A stretch of DNA of 61,190 nt. Origin: Candidatus Metaruminococcus caecorum (lineage in GTDB: Bacteria > Bacillota > Clostridia > Oscillospirales > Ruminococcaceae). Below, one piece after another: positions 43,512 through 52,322 of this stretch; position 1 is the first letter of the stretch, and each line of letters starts with the position of its first letter. The notes below the pieces were generated by a model. That model saw nothing but the letters and a program-made list of their open reading frames with translations, searched no databases and was not told the origin of the DNA. The position numbers were made by a program, and so were the translations under genes. The stretch is from contig CAJFTY010000024.1 in the NCBI GenBank assembly GCA_904420045.1, positions 64,524 through 125,713 of the forward strand, given 5' to 3'.

Positions 43512-45707
43512 ATGAAGCAGTTTCGGGAAACAGATGAATTTTCCCTGGATGATATTTTAAGCGAGATCAAAGCGAAGGAAGCCACAGGGGAGCCCGCTCG
43601 GAAGCAGGCGGACCAGGCGTTTCAACTGGAGCTTTCGTTTACCGAAGAAGCGGAGCAGGAAATACCTGCCAAGCCAATGGACGATTTTGCCCGGCACGAC
43701 GCGGCCAAGACCCGGCGGGTGGACGGCATCGAGGAGCATACATCCACGGCGGAGGCCCCCAATGAGCCGCTTCCCCTGGACGGCAGCGTGGAGGACTATT
43801 TGTCTGAGGACGTCAAACGCCAGGAAAAAGAGCTTTTGGACCGCCAGGCGTTTTTCAATCTCAAAGAAAACCGAAAGAAAAAGATCAAGGATTTCGTCCT
43901 TGTTGGGGAGGAAGAGGACAACGACCCCGATGAGGAGGACGAGGAACCGGAGGACGACTTGTTTCCAGATGAGATCGACGATCTGGAATCCCCCGAGGAC
44001 ATCCCTGTGGTGGCCCAGGATATCAAGGAGCTCAAGGGCAGCCTGACCCTGCGGCTGATCATCCTGCTGGTGGCCACTGGACTGAGCCTGGGGTTATTTG
44101 CGATCAATGCCTGGCTGCCCGGGATTACGCCGGATTTTCTTAGTATGAAGGAAGAGCCGCTGTTGTTTGCTTCGGCCAACATGCTGCTGCTGTTGTTTGG
44201 CGCGGCGTTTTCCTATACCACCATCACTGGTGGAATCATGAGCATTGTGCGCCTGCGCCCCGAGCGGGACAGTCTGCCCGCACTGGCGGCGGTGGTGTGC
44301 GTCATCCAAAACGCAGTGTGCATGTTTGACCCCATCTCTCTGGCAGACCCTAACGTTCATTTGTATACGCCGCTGGCGCTTTTGGGGCTGTTGTTTAACG
44401 TCATTGGAAAACTTATCATCGTTTCCCGCACCGGGATTAACTTCAAGATGGTCTCCTCGGACTACAACAAGTACGGATGCCATCTGGTGGAGGATGAAGG
44501 GGACGCCGCGGCGTTTACCCGGGGCCTTTTGCAGGATGCTCCAGTGCTGGCTGTCAACCAGAAAACAGGCTTTCTGCGGGACTTTATGCTGTATTCCTAT
44601 GGGGAGGACCTGTCCGACCGGGTCAGCCGGTTGCTGGCGCCCATCTCTTTGATTGGGGCGTTGCTGTTGGCAGGAGTGGTTCAGTTTATGATGGACGACA
44701 TCCATGCGGCCATTGGTGCATTTGTCGCCACCATCTGCCTGTGCGCCCCGATCGGGCTGATGTTTACCGTTCATCTTCCCCTGCGCTGGGCGGCGAAAAA
44801 ACTCTCCCGCCATGGGGCGGCGATCCTGGGTTATAAGGCGGCGGAGGACTATGCGGAGCTTAATTCCGCCGTGGTGTCCGCCAAGGATCTGTTCCCTCAG
44901 GGCTCGGTGACCTTATACGGCATCAAGACCTTTGGCGAGCAGCGGATCGACGAAGCGATTCTGGACGCGGCCAGCGTGGCATGTGAAGCCCAGAGCATTT
45001 TAAGCGATGTGTTTTTGCAGGTGATTGCGGGCAAGACTGAAATGCTCAGAGAGGCAGAAAGCCTTTTATACGAAGACAGCATGGGCGTGAGCGCCTGGGT
45101 GGGAAACAAGCGCGTTCTCATCGGGAACCGGGAACTGATGCTCAACCACGGGGTGGACGTGCCTTCCCGGGATTATGAGGTTCGTTATCTGGATGAGGGA
45201 AAGGAACTGATTTACCTGTCCTCCGGCGGGGAGCTAAGCGGCGTATTCGTGGTGGGACTTTCCGCCGACCCGCAGATCCGGGCCGCACTGAAAAAGCAGG
45301 AGATGAACGATATCTTCCTCACTGTCAAGTGCGTGGACCCCATCCTCAACCATGACAAACTTGGGGAAATTTTTGACGTGGAGCCGGCGATGTTCAAAAT
45401 CATGCCCGCCCGCCTGCAGGAGGTTTACCAGCGGGAAACGAGGCCCGAGGATTGGATCTCCAGCCCCGTGGCCAACAACGGAAGCTTTTACTCCTATGTC
45501 AGCGCACTGGTTTGTGCCAAGCGTCTCAAGGGCGCGGCGATGATCGGCATGGTATTGCAGTTGGCGTCCATTGTGGCCGGATACGCGCTTCTGTCGGTAT
45601 TCGGGGTGCTGGGGGACTTCAGCCAGCTGACCACCTTGTCCCTGGCAGCCTATCAGGGCATCTGGTTCGTTCTGTCGGTGATCGGTTCCCGCATGCGGAA
45701 CCTGTAA
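43512..45707 (+). CDS. P-type ATPase-like membrane protein lacking the catalytic aspartate (pseudoenzyme)
   Basis: A 731-aa protein. Residues 1-170 are highly charged with an acidic stretch (EEEDNDPDEEDEEPEDD). Membrane helices follow at about 180-310 and 380-430, with two more at 680-728, and a soluble part lies between. That soluble part aligns by eye with P1-type ATPases: an N-domain-like WVGNKRVLIGNRELMLNHGV, then YLDEGKELIYLSSGGELSGVF and SADPQIRAALKK. The phosphorylation motif DKTGTLT is replaced by AKDLFPQG (Ala457 in place of Asp), and neither the TGD nor the GDGxND motif is present. It cannot form the phospho-enzyme, so a regulatory or structural role is inferred. It follows rlmB closely and ends in a strong terminator. 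Confidence 0.72.
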   Translation: MKQFRETDEFSLDDILSEIKAKEATGEPARKQADQAFQLELSFTEEAEQEIPAKPMDDFARHDAAKTRRVDGIEEHTSTAEAPNEPLPLDGSVEDYLSEDVKRQEKELLDRQAFFNLKENRKKKIKDFVLVGEEEDNDPDEEDEEPEDDLFPDEIDDLESPEDIPVVAQDIKELKGSLTLRLIILLVATGLSLGLFAINAWLPGITPDFLSMKEEPLLFASANMLLLLFGAAFSYTTITGGIMSIVRLRPERDSLPALAAVVCVIQNAVCMFDPISLADPNVHLYTPLALLGLLFNVIGKLIIVSRTGINFKMVSSDYNKYGCHLVEDEGDAAAFTRGLLQDAPVLAVNQKTGFLRDFMLYSYGEDLSDRVSRLLAPISLIGALLLAGVVQFMMDDIHAAIGAFVATICLCAPIGLMFTVHLPLRWAAKKLSRHGAAILGYKAAEDYAELNSAVVSAKDLFPQGSVTLYGIKTFGEQRIDEAILDAASVACEAQSILSDVFLQVIAGKTEMLREAESLLYEDSMGVSAWVGNKRVLIGNRELMLNHGVDVPSRDYEVRYLDEGKELIYLSSGGELSGVFVVGLSADPQIRAALKKQEMNDIFLTVKCVDPILNHDKLGEIFDVEPAMFKIMPARLQEVYQRETRPEDWISSPVANNGSFYSYVSALVCAKRLKGAAMIGMVLQLASIVAGYALLSVFGVLGDFSQLTTLSLAAYQGIWFVLSVIGSRMRNL

Positions 45708-45727
45708 GTTCTGTTATTGTGCATTGT

Positions 45728-45776
45728 AACCATACAACCGGAGGGATTTTCTACATTCCGGTTGTATGGTTTTTTT
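45728..45776 (+). terminator. Strong intrinsic terminator
   Basis: A 15-bp stem AACCATACAACCGGA / TCCGGTTGTATGGTT with seven T residues. Confidence 0.93.
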
Positions 45777-45805
45777 GTTGTCCGCTGGAATAATTGAACA
45801 AAATG

Positions 45806-45814
45806 TGGTATAAT
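45806..45814 (+). promoter_or_regulatory. Extended -10 promoter upstream of the EF-G-like gene
   Basis: TGGTATAAT with no matching -35. The leader to the start codon is about 160 nt. Confidence 0.45.
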
Positions 45815-45978
45815 CTTGATTGTTGTTAGAAATATTTATGTAAAATGACCATAAGTATTTTTGCTCCGGTACAAGCATACAATGAATTGTCCGAGTTGTC
45901 TTCAGGGCAGAAACTCCGGAGGGGAAGCGTCGGCCGCATACGGCGTTTTCATAACAATAGTCTAACTGGTGCGGAGAA

Positions 45979-48063
45979 ATGGCGGGAAATATGAAACAGT
46001 ACAAAGCAGACCACATTAAAAACATAGCCGTTGCCGGACATGGCGGTTCGGGAAAGACGTCTCTGACCGAGAGCTTGTTGTTTCTGACCGGCGCCACCGA
46101 CCGGCTGGGGAACGTCGCGGACGGAACCACCGTCAGCGATTACGACCCCGAGGAAATCAAACGCAAGGCCTCCCTGTCCCTGACGGTGGAGCCCATCGAA
46201 TATAAGGACTACAAAATCAACCTGCTGGACACCCCGGGAATGTTTGACTTTGCGGTCGGCCTGTACGAAGGTGTGCGCGCGGCAGAAACGGTTCTCATTG
46301 CGGTGTCGGGCAAATCCGGCGTTACCGTGGGAGCGAAAAAGGCGTACCAGATCGCGGGAAAATACCACAAGGCCCGGGCGTTTTTCGTCACCAAGCTGGA
46401 CCGGGAGCACGCGGATTTTTACAAGGTGCTGGAAGAGCTGAAAGCCGCGTTCGGCCCCTCGGTCTGTCCAGTGGTGGTGCCCAAGATGAACGGCCACCAG
46501 GTGGAGTGCTATGTAAACCTGCTGGAGATGAAAGCCTATACCTACGACGAAAAGGGGGATGCCAAAGAAGTCCCTATGCCCGAATCGGAGCACCGGCTGG
46601 AGGGCTTAATCACCGCCATCAGCGAGGCGGTGGCCGAAACCGACGAAGAACTGTTTGAAAAATACTTCTCCGGTGAAAAGTTCACCCATGAGGAGCTGGT
46701 ACAGGGTATTCACAACGGTGTGCGCGCCGGGTCGATCTCCCCGGTGTTCTGCGGTTCCTCCTTTGACCTGTCCGGCGTGAACATGCTGCTGGACGGCATG
46801 GCGGAACTGTTCCCAAGCCCGGTGGAGCTGGAAGAACAGGGGATTTTGAACGAGCAGGGAGAGCCTGTGGCGGTTCCCTGCGACGAAGCCGCTCCCCTGG
46901 CGGCGTATATCTTTAAGACCATCGCGGACCCCTTTGTGGGCAAGATGTCGTTTTTCAAGGTGCTGTCCGGCGTGCTTAAGGCCGACAGCTCCCCCTGTAA
47001 CATGACCACGGGAGGGACGGAAAAGATCGGAAAACTGCTGCTTTTGCGGGGAAAAAAGCAGGAGGAAGTCACCCAGATTCCTGCGGGGGACATCGGCGTG
47101 GCGTCCAAACTGTCCGCCAACTCCGGCGACACCCTGTGCGATCCCGGCAGAAAGGTAAAGCTAACCCTCACCGAGTTCCCCGAACCCTGCTACAGCATGG
47201 CGATCAAGATGAACGGCAAGGGAGATGAAAGCAAGATCTCCCAGGGTATCCACCGCCTGCTGGAGGAGGACGCCACCCTGCGGTTTGTTGTCAACGACGA
47301 GACCCACGAGCAGGTGGTCACCGGGCTGGGCAATCAGCACCTGGACGTGGCGGTTGCCAAGCTCAAGGCGAAGTTCGGCGTGGACGTCTCGCTGGCGCCG
47401 CCCATTGTGGCCTACCGGGAGACCATCCGCAAAAAAGTGAGGGTGCAGGGCAAGCACAAAAAACAGACCGGCGGCCACGGTCAGTTCGGCGACGTGTGGA
47501 TTGAATTCGAACCTTGCGACAGCGATGATCTGGTGTTTGAAGAAAAGGTGTTCGGAGGCGCGGTGCCCCGGGGCTTTTTCCCGGCGGTGGAAAAAGGACT
47601 GCGGGAGGCCATGCAAAAGGGCGTGATCGCCGGCTATCCCATGGTGGGATTAAAGGCCACGCTGGTGGACGGAAGCTACCATCCGGTGGACTCCTCGGAA
47701 ATGTCCTTTAAAATGGCGGCCGCCATCGCCTACCGGGAGGGGATCCCCCAGGCGTCTCCCGTTCTGCTGGAGCCCATCGGCTCCTTAAAGGCGTATGTGC
47801 CGGACGACAACACCGGCGATATGATGGGCGAGCTCAACAAGCGGCGGGGCCGGGTGTTGGGCATGAACCCGGCGGAGGACGGCCTCACCCTGGTGGAGGC
47901 GGAGGTTCCCATGAGCGAAATGCAGGACTTCACCACCCTGGTGCGGCAGATGACCCACGGCGCGGGCCACTTCACCTTGACGTTTGAGCGGTATGAGCAG
48001 CTTCCCTCCAATCTGGAGCAGCAGGTGATCCAGCAGGCCCAAAAGCTCCACGCGGAAGAGTAA
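45979..48063 (+). CDS. EF-G-like translational GTPase (EF-G2 type)
   Basis: A 694-aa five-domain GTPase of the EF-G superfamily. G1 is AGHGGSGKTSL and G3 DTPGMFDF. G4 reads TKLDRE, where EF-G normally has NKxD. The switch I segment is EEIKRKASLSLTV rather than ERGITI, which separates it from the housekeeping EF-G and resembles the EF-G-like or EF-G2 group. Domain IV (TGGHGQFGDVWIEFEP) and domain V (GRVLGMNPAEDG) are present. Such proteins may act in translation under stress or ribosome recycling; the precise role is not established. It is transcribed alone between strong terminators. ATG 45979 or 45991 could be the start. Confidence 0.87.
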   Translation: MAGNMKQYKADHIKNIAVAGHGGSGKTSLTESLLFLTGATDRLGNVADGTTVSDYDPEEIKRKASLSLTVEPIEYKDYKINLLDTPGMFDFAVGLYEGVRAAETVLIAVSGKSGVTVGAKKAYQIAGKYHKARAFFVTKLDREHADFYKVLEELKAAFGPSVCPVVVPKMNGHQVECYVNLLEMKAYTYDEKGDAKEVPMPESEHRLEGLITAISEAVAETDEELFEKYFSGEKFTHEELVQGIHNGVRAGSISPVFCGSSFDLSGVNMLLDGMAELFPSPVELEEQGILNEQGEPVAVPCDEAAPLAAYIFKTIADPFVGKMSFFKVLSGVLKADSSPCNMTTGGTEKIGKLLLLRGKKQEEVTQIPAGDIGVASKLSANSGDTLCDPGRKVKLTLTEFPEPCYSMAIKMNGKGDESKISQGIHRLLEEDATLRFVVNDETHEQVVTGLGNQHLDVAVAKLKAKFGVDVSLAPPIVAYRETIRKKVRVQGKHKKQTGGHGQFGDVWIEFEPCDSDDLVFEEKVFGGAVPRGFFPAVEKGLREAMQKGVIAGYPMVGLKATLVDGSYHPVDSSEMSFKMAAAIAYREGIPQASPVLLEPIGSLKAYVPDDNTGDMMGELNKRRGRVLGMNPAEDGLTLVEAEVPMSEMQDFTTLVRQMTHGAGHFTLTFERYEQLPSNLEQQVIQQAQKLHAEE

Positions 48064-48076
48064 ACCACTTTGTGAA

Positions 48077-48124
48077 AAAACCAGGTGTTTTCCGTTCTCT
48101 TACGGGCGGGAAACACCTGGTTTT
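48077..48124 (+). terminator. Terminator after the EF-G-like gene
   Basis: A 14-bp stem AAAACCAGGTGTTT / AAACACCTGGTTTT with an inner CCG / CGG pairing. Confidence 0.9.
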
Positions 48125-48220
48125 CATTTGGGAAAGATTTCTCTCAATGAGGCGTCCGGCTGGAATCGGCTGGGGGGCCTCAGTGTGTGAAACATCTGCA
48201 GCTCCCCGAAATAATAAGAA

Positions 48221-48254
48221 AAAACCAGGGAAACCGGTCGGTTTCCCTGGTTTT
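48221..48254 (-). terminator. Terminator after nfnB
   Basis: A 14-bp stem AAAACCAGGGAAAC / GTTTCCCTGGTTTT with a 6-nt loop, also able to act on the plus strand. The arms resemble those of the neighbouring terminator. Confidence 0.9.
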
Positions 48255-48281
48255 ATGTAAAATCAAGTCTTCATTATACAA

Positions 48282-49670
48282 TTAGTTTTGAGATTGGATG
48301 TATTCGTCCATGGCCTTGGCGGCCTGTTTGCCCGCGCCCATAGCCAAAATCACCGTGGCGGCGCCTGTCACCGCATCTCCTCCGGCGTACACGCCGGTCC
48401 GGGAAGTCAGGCCCTCGTCATCGGTGACAATACAGCCCCGGCGGTTGACCTCCAGCCCCTTGGTGGTATTGCGCAGCAGGGGATTGGGGGAGGTGCCGAT
48501 GGACATGATCACACAGTCTACATCCATGGTGAACTCGCTGCCCTCGATGACGATGGGGCTGCGGCGCCCGGATTCATCCGGCTCACCCAGTTCCATTTTC
48601 ACGCAGGTCATGCCGCGCACAAACTTATGCTCGTCCCCCAGGATTTCAGTGGGGTTGGTGAGCACGTGAAACTCGATGCCCTCTTCCATGGCGTGTTCCA
48701 CCTCTTCTTTTCGGGCAGGCATCTCGTCCAGGGAGCGGCGGTACACGATGGCGACCTTTTCCGCGCCCAGACGCTTGGCGCACCGGGCTGCGTCCATGGC
48801 CACGTTGCCGCCGCCCACCACCGCCACGCTGTGAGCGTGCTGGATGGGGGTTTCGCTGTTCTCTTTGTAGGCCTTCATCAGGTTGACCCGGGTGAGGAAC
48901 TCGTTGGCGGAATACACACCCTTGAGGTTTTCGCCCGGCAGGTTCATAAACCGGGGAAGCCCCGCACCGGAGCCCAGGTACACGGCCTCAAAGCCCATGT
49001 CAAACAGTTCGTCCACCGACAACACCCGGCCGATGACCATGTTGGTTTCGATTTTTACCCCCAGGGCTTTCAGGGTGTCGATTTCCTTCTGGACGATGGT
49101 TTTGGGAAGGCGGAATTCCGGAATGCCGTACACCAGCACGCCGCCCGCCAAATGCAGGGCCTCAAAGATGGTCACGTCATAGCCCATTTTGACCAGGTCC
49201 CCCGCGCAGGTGAGGCCGGAGGGGCCGGAGCCCACCACCGCCACCTTGTGGCCGTTGGAAACAGGTTTTTCCGTGGGTGTTTTGGCGTGTGCGTTGTGGT
49301 AGTCGGCCACAAACCGCTCCAGCCGGCCGATGGCCACCGGCTCGCCCTTGATGCCCCGCACGCACTTGGACTCGCACTGGGTTTCCTGGGGGCAGACCCG
49401 TCCGCAGATGGCGGGCAGGGAGGACTGCCGGGTGATGATCTCGTATGCGCCTTCGTAATCCTTTTCGCAGATTTTGGCGATAAAGGCGGGGATATCAATG
49501 GCTACCGGACATTTTCCCACACAGGGCTTGTTCTTGCAGTTGAGGCACCGGGCGGCCTCGTCCAGGGCCTGCTCCTCAGTGTAGCCAAGGGCGACCTCCT
49601 GGAAATTGTGGTTGCGGACCATGGGGTCCTGCACCGGCATTTCGTTTTTCTTTAAAGACATATTGGGCAT
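48282..49670 (-). CDS. nfnB: NfnB, large subunit of the electron-bifurcating transhydrogenase
   Basis: A 462-aa flavoprotein related to the glutamate synthase small subunit. The N-terminal cysteines (CLNCKNKPCVGKCP and CGRVCPQETQCESKCVRG) bind two [4Fe-4S] clusters. Two Rossmann folds follow (VAVVGSGPSGLTCAGDL for FAD, VAVVGGGNVAMDAARCAKRLGA for NADP(H)). Alone it could be called glutamate synthase GltD. The directly upstream NfnA gene and the absence of a large glutamate synthase subunit point to NfnAB, which couples ferredoxin and NADH oxidation to NADP+ reduction. Cytoplasmic. AAAGGA precedes the ATG. Confidence 0.88.
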   Translation of the reverse strand: MPNMSLKKNEMPVQDPMVRNHNFQEVALGYTEEQALDEAARCLNCKNKPCVGKCPVAIDIPAFIAKICEKDYEGAYEIITRQSSLPAICGRVCPQETQCESKCVRGIKGEPVAIGRLERFVADYHNAHAKTPTEKPVSNGHKVAVVGSGPSGLTCAGDLVKMGYDVTIFEALHLAGGVLVYGIPEFRLPKTIVQKEIDTLKALGVKIETNMVIGRVLSVDELFDMGFEAVYLGSGAGLPRFMNLPGENLKGVYSANEFLTRVNLMKAYKENSETPIQHAHSVAVVGGGNVAMDAARCAKRLGAEKVAIVYRRSLDEMPARKEEVEHAMEEGIEFHVLTNPTEILGDEHKFVRGMTCVKMELGEPDESGRRSPIVIEGSEFTMDVDCVIMSIGTSPNPLLRNTTKGLEVNRRGCIVTDDEGLTSRTGVYAGGDAVTGAATVILAMGAGKQAAKAMDEYIQSQN

Positions 49671-49735
49671 GTATCGTTCATCCTTTCCGGATTTTCTGCA
49701 TGTAGCGTAACGGACAAAGCCGGCAAGCGCAGGCG

Positions 49736-50581
49736 TCAGTCTGCGTCCGCCTGGCGGAACAGATTGCAGGTGTCCTCGTGCTTTTTCCGCTCAAAGGGCT
49801 TATACATGGCGGCGCGCTCCATGGCCTCGTCGAAATCCACCAGATGGCCGTCAAAGTCGGGGCCGTCCACGCAGGCAAATTTGGTTTCACCGCCCACCGT
49901 CAGGCGGCAGCCGCCGCACATACCAGTACCGTCGATCATGATGGGGTTCATACTCACCACAGTTTTGATGCCGTATTCCTTGGTCAGGGCGCAGACGAAC
50001 TTCATCATAATCAGCGGGCCGATGGCGATCACCTCGTCATACTGCTCGCCGGATTCGATCAGGGATTTTAAAGCGTCGGTGACCAGGCCCTTGGTTCCGT
50101 GGCTGCCATCGTCGGTCATCATGCACAGCTTGTCGGAAACCGCCTGAAACTCATTTTCCAAAATCACCAGATCCTGATTGCGGAAGCCCACAATGGAGTG
50201 TACGGTGGCCCCAAGCTGGTGGAGTTTTTTCGCAATGGGATAGGCGATGGCGCAGCCCACGCCGCCGCCGATCACCGCGACTTTTTTAAGCCCTTCCACG
50301 TGAGAGGGAACGCCCAGCGGGCCCACAAAGTCGTGAATGCATTCGCCTTCGTTTTTATGATTGAGTTCCTCGGTGGTTGCGCCCACAATCTGGAAAATGA
50401 TGGTGACGGTGCCCTTTTCCCGGTCGTAGTCCGCAATGGTCAGGGGAATCCGCTCGCCGTCCTCGTTGACCCGCAGGATGATGAATTGACCGGGCTCCGC
50501 CTTTTTGGCGATCAGGGGCGCGTCGATCTCCATCAGCGTCACGGTGGGATTCAGGGGTTGTTTTTTCAAAATCTGAAACAT
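49736..50581 (-). CDS. nfnA: NfnA, small subunit of the electron-bifurcating transhydrogenase
   Basis: A 281-aa ferredoxin-NADP reductase-like protein. The FAD-binding region (PGQFIILRVNEDGERIPLT) is followed by the NAD-binding AVIGGGVGCAIAYPIAK and a C-terminal [2Fe-2S] site, GMCGGCR with a later Cys (KFACVDGPDFDGH). This matches the small subunit of clostridial NfnAB and the dihydroorotate-dehydrogenase PyrK-like family. It is the promoter-proximal gene of the pair, 65 nt before nfnB. Together they would balance NADH, NADPH and reduced ferredoxin in fermentation or acetogenesis. Confidence 0.88.
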   Translation of the reverse strand: MFQILKKQPLNPTVTLMEIDAPLIAKKAEPGQFIILRVNEDGERIPLTIADYDREKGTVTIIFQIVGATTEELNHKNEGECIHDFVGPLGVPSHVEGLKKVAVIGGGVGCAIAYPIAKKLHQLGATVHSIVGFRNQDLVILENEFQAVSDKLCMMTDDGSHGTKGLVTDALKSLIESGEQYDEVIAIGPLIMMKFVCALTKEYGIKTVVSMNPIMIDGTGMCGGCRLTVGGETKFACVDGPDFDGHLVDFDEAMERAAMYKPFERKKHEDTCNLFRQADAD

Positions 50582-50718
50582 CAGGAATATCCGTCCTTCC
50601 GTATGTAGTTTCGCATCCCGCGGGACGCGAATTCTTCAAAAGGGGAGTGAAACGCAGCATCCACAGGGACAGGCTGCAAAAACAGGAAAAGCGTCTGAAT
50701 TTTCACTCTATTTCTACT

Positions 50719-50748
50719 ATTATAGCATTCAAAAATACAAGCTTGCAA
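50719..50748 (-). promoter_or_regulatory. Promoter of nfnAB overlapped by a palindrome
   Basis: Minus strand TTGCAA (50748-50743), an 18-bp spacer and TATAAT (50724-50719, extended TGC). The -35 overlaps CAAGCTTGCA (50738-50747). The same decamer recurs at 50800-50809 inside TGCAAGCTTGCA (50798-50809). The rest of the 313-bp gap to the dehydrogenase gene shows nothing certain. Confidence 0.65.
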
Positions 50749-50894
50749 TCTTTTTTGGAAATTTGTAAAAATTACAAGATTCCGACAAAATAAGACCTGC
50801 AAGCTTGCATTTTTTTGTTGCGAATATGAAAGGTTTTTGATAGAAGTCTGTCAAACTGCGGCCTTATATGGGCCAAAAGAGAAAAGACAAGCCG

Positions 50895-52076
50895 CTAAAA
50901 TGCAACTTTAGTACCATAGAAGGTGCATTTTAACAGTTCCGCCATCTGGTCGGGAGTGATGGCGCGGGGGTTGGAGCCGGTGCAGGCATCGCCCACTGCA
51001 AGCTCCGCGATCCGGGGGAGCTTTTCCAGGAATTCCGCCTCGTTTACGCCGAATTCTTTCAAGGTTTTGGGGATGTTCAGCGCCACGTTGCAAGCGTCGA
51101 TCTTGTCGCACAGGGCGGTTGTGAGCTCGTCGTTGGTAGCGCCTGTAAGGCCAATGGAGCGGGCGATGTCCGCGTAACGGGCCTTTGCAGCGTCGTCTTT
51201 GGCGTTGTACTGAATCACATAAGGCAGGTAGATGGCGTTAGCGCAGCCGTGGGGAATATGACCGGTGGAAAACGCCGCGCCTGTCTTGTGGGCCATGGAG
51301 TGCACAATTCCCAGCAAGGCGTTGGAAAACGCCATGCCCGCCAGACACTGGGCGTAGTGCATCTGCTCACGGGCGGCCATGTCGCCGTTGTAGGAATCCT
51401 CCAGGTAATCCATCACCATGTGAATAGCCTTGAGGGCCAGGGGATCGGTGAAGGGGGAATGAAGCGTGGAGACATACGCCTCTATGGCGTGGGTCAGCGC
51501 GTCCATGCCGGTGTGAGCGGTGAGCTTTTGAGGCATGGTTTCTGCCAGGTCCGGATCCACAATTGCCACGTCAGGGGTGATGTTAAAGTCCGCCAGGGGA
51601 TATTTGACGCCGGTGGAGTAATCGGTGATGACCGAGAACGCCGTGACCTCGGTAGCGGTTCCGGAGGTGGAGGGAATTGCCAAAAATTTCGCTTTCTGGC
51701 GCAGGGTGGGGAATCCGAAAGGAGTAATCAAATCCTCGAACTTGGTGTCGGGATATTCATAGAAGGCCCACATGGCTTTTGCTGCGTCAATGGGGGACCC
51801 GCCGCCCATGGCGACGATCCAGTCGGGCTCAAACTCCCGCATGGCCTTGGCGCCCTTTAGAACGGTTTCCACCGACGGATCGGGCTCGACGCCTTCAAAC
51901 AGCTGGGTTTCCATTCCTGCTTCGTGCAGATTTTCCACCACTTTGTCCAAAAAGCCGAACCGCTTCATGGAGCCGCCGCCCACTACAACCATCGCTTTTT
52001 TACCGGACAGGGTTTTCAGCTCGTCCAAGGTGCCTTTTCCGTAATAAATGTCTCTGGGTAATGTAAAACGCGCCAT
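50895..52076 (-). CDS. Iron-containing alcohol dehydrogenase
   Basis: A 393-aa group III alcohol dehydrogenase. GGGSMKRFG and MGGGSPIDAAKAMW bind NAD(P). Metal ligands are seen in order: the Asp in AIVDPDL, then His in THAIEAYVS, SMAHKTGA and GHIPHGCANA. It belongs to the butanol/1,3-propanediol dehydrogenase branch, so reduction of an aldehyde to an alcohol in fermentation is likely, with substrate unknown. AGGAGG precedes the ATG. The divergent LysR gene suggests local control, and nfnAB downstream on the same strand fits a redox cluster. Confidence 0.92.
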   Translation of the reverse strand: MARFTLPRDIYYGKGTLDELKTLSGKKAMVVVGGGSMKRFGFLDKVVENLHEAGMETQLFEGVEPDPSVETVLKGAKAMREFEPDWIVAMGGGSPIDAAKAMWAFYEYPDTKFEDLITPFGFPTLRQKAKFLAIPSTSGTATEVTAFSVITDYSTGVKYPLADFNITPDVAIVDPDLAETMPQKLTAHTGMDALTHAIEAYVSTLHSPFTDPLALKAIHMVMDYLEDSYNGDMAAREQMHYAQCLAGMAFSNALLGIVHSMAHKTGAAFSTGHIPHGCANAIYLPYVIQYNAKDDAAKARYADIARSIGLTGATNDELTTALCDKIDACNVALNIPKTLKEFGVNEAEFLEKLPRIAELAVGDACTGSNPRAITPDQMAELLKCTFYGTKVAF

Positions 52077-52236
52077 GATAAAACCTCCTAATAAAAATTC
52101 TACAAATAAAAGGATGATGAACCGCCAAAAGGGGTGGGATGAATGATTGATAAATTAGAAAAAAGAGAGGTGAATGAATGGTATGTGTAAAAATGCGATT
52201 TTTGGCGATTCTTGTTCCTTTGTTATCATTTTAACA

Positions 52237-52265
52237 TTGTAAAAGGAAAGTAGGTAATGTATAAT
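52237..52265 (+). promoter_or_regulatory. Promoter of the LysR gene
   Basis: TTGTAA (52237-52242), a 17-bp spacer and TATAAT (52260-52265). The 246-bp divergent interval also has CATTCA direct repeats on the minus strand near 52140-52185 that could be regulator sites for the dehydrogenase gene. Confidence 0.65.
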
Positions 52266-52322
52266 TGGAATGGTTGGACATGTTGAAAACCACATAAAGG
52301 ACGGGAAAGGACGGTCTATATC

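Noticed and set aside
48282-49670. Annotation as glutamate synthase small subunit
   Set aside because: The adjacent PyrK/NfnA-like gene and the absence of a large glutamate synthase subunit fit NfnB better.
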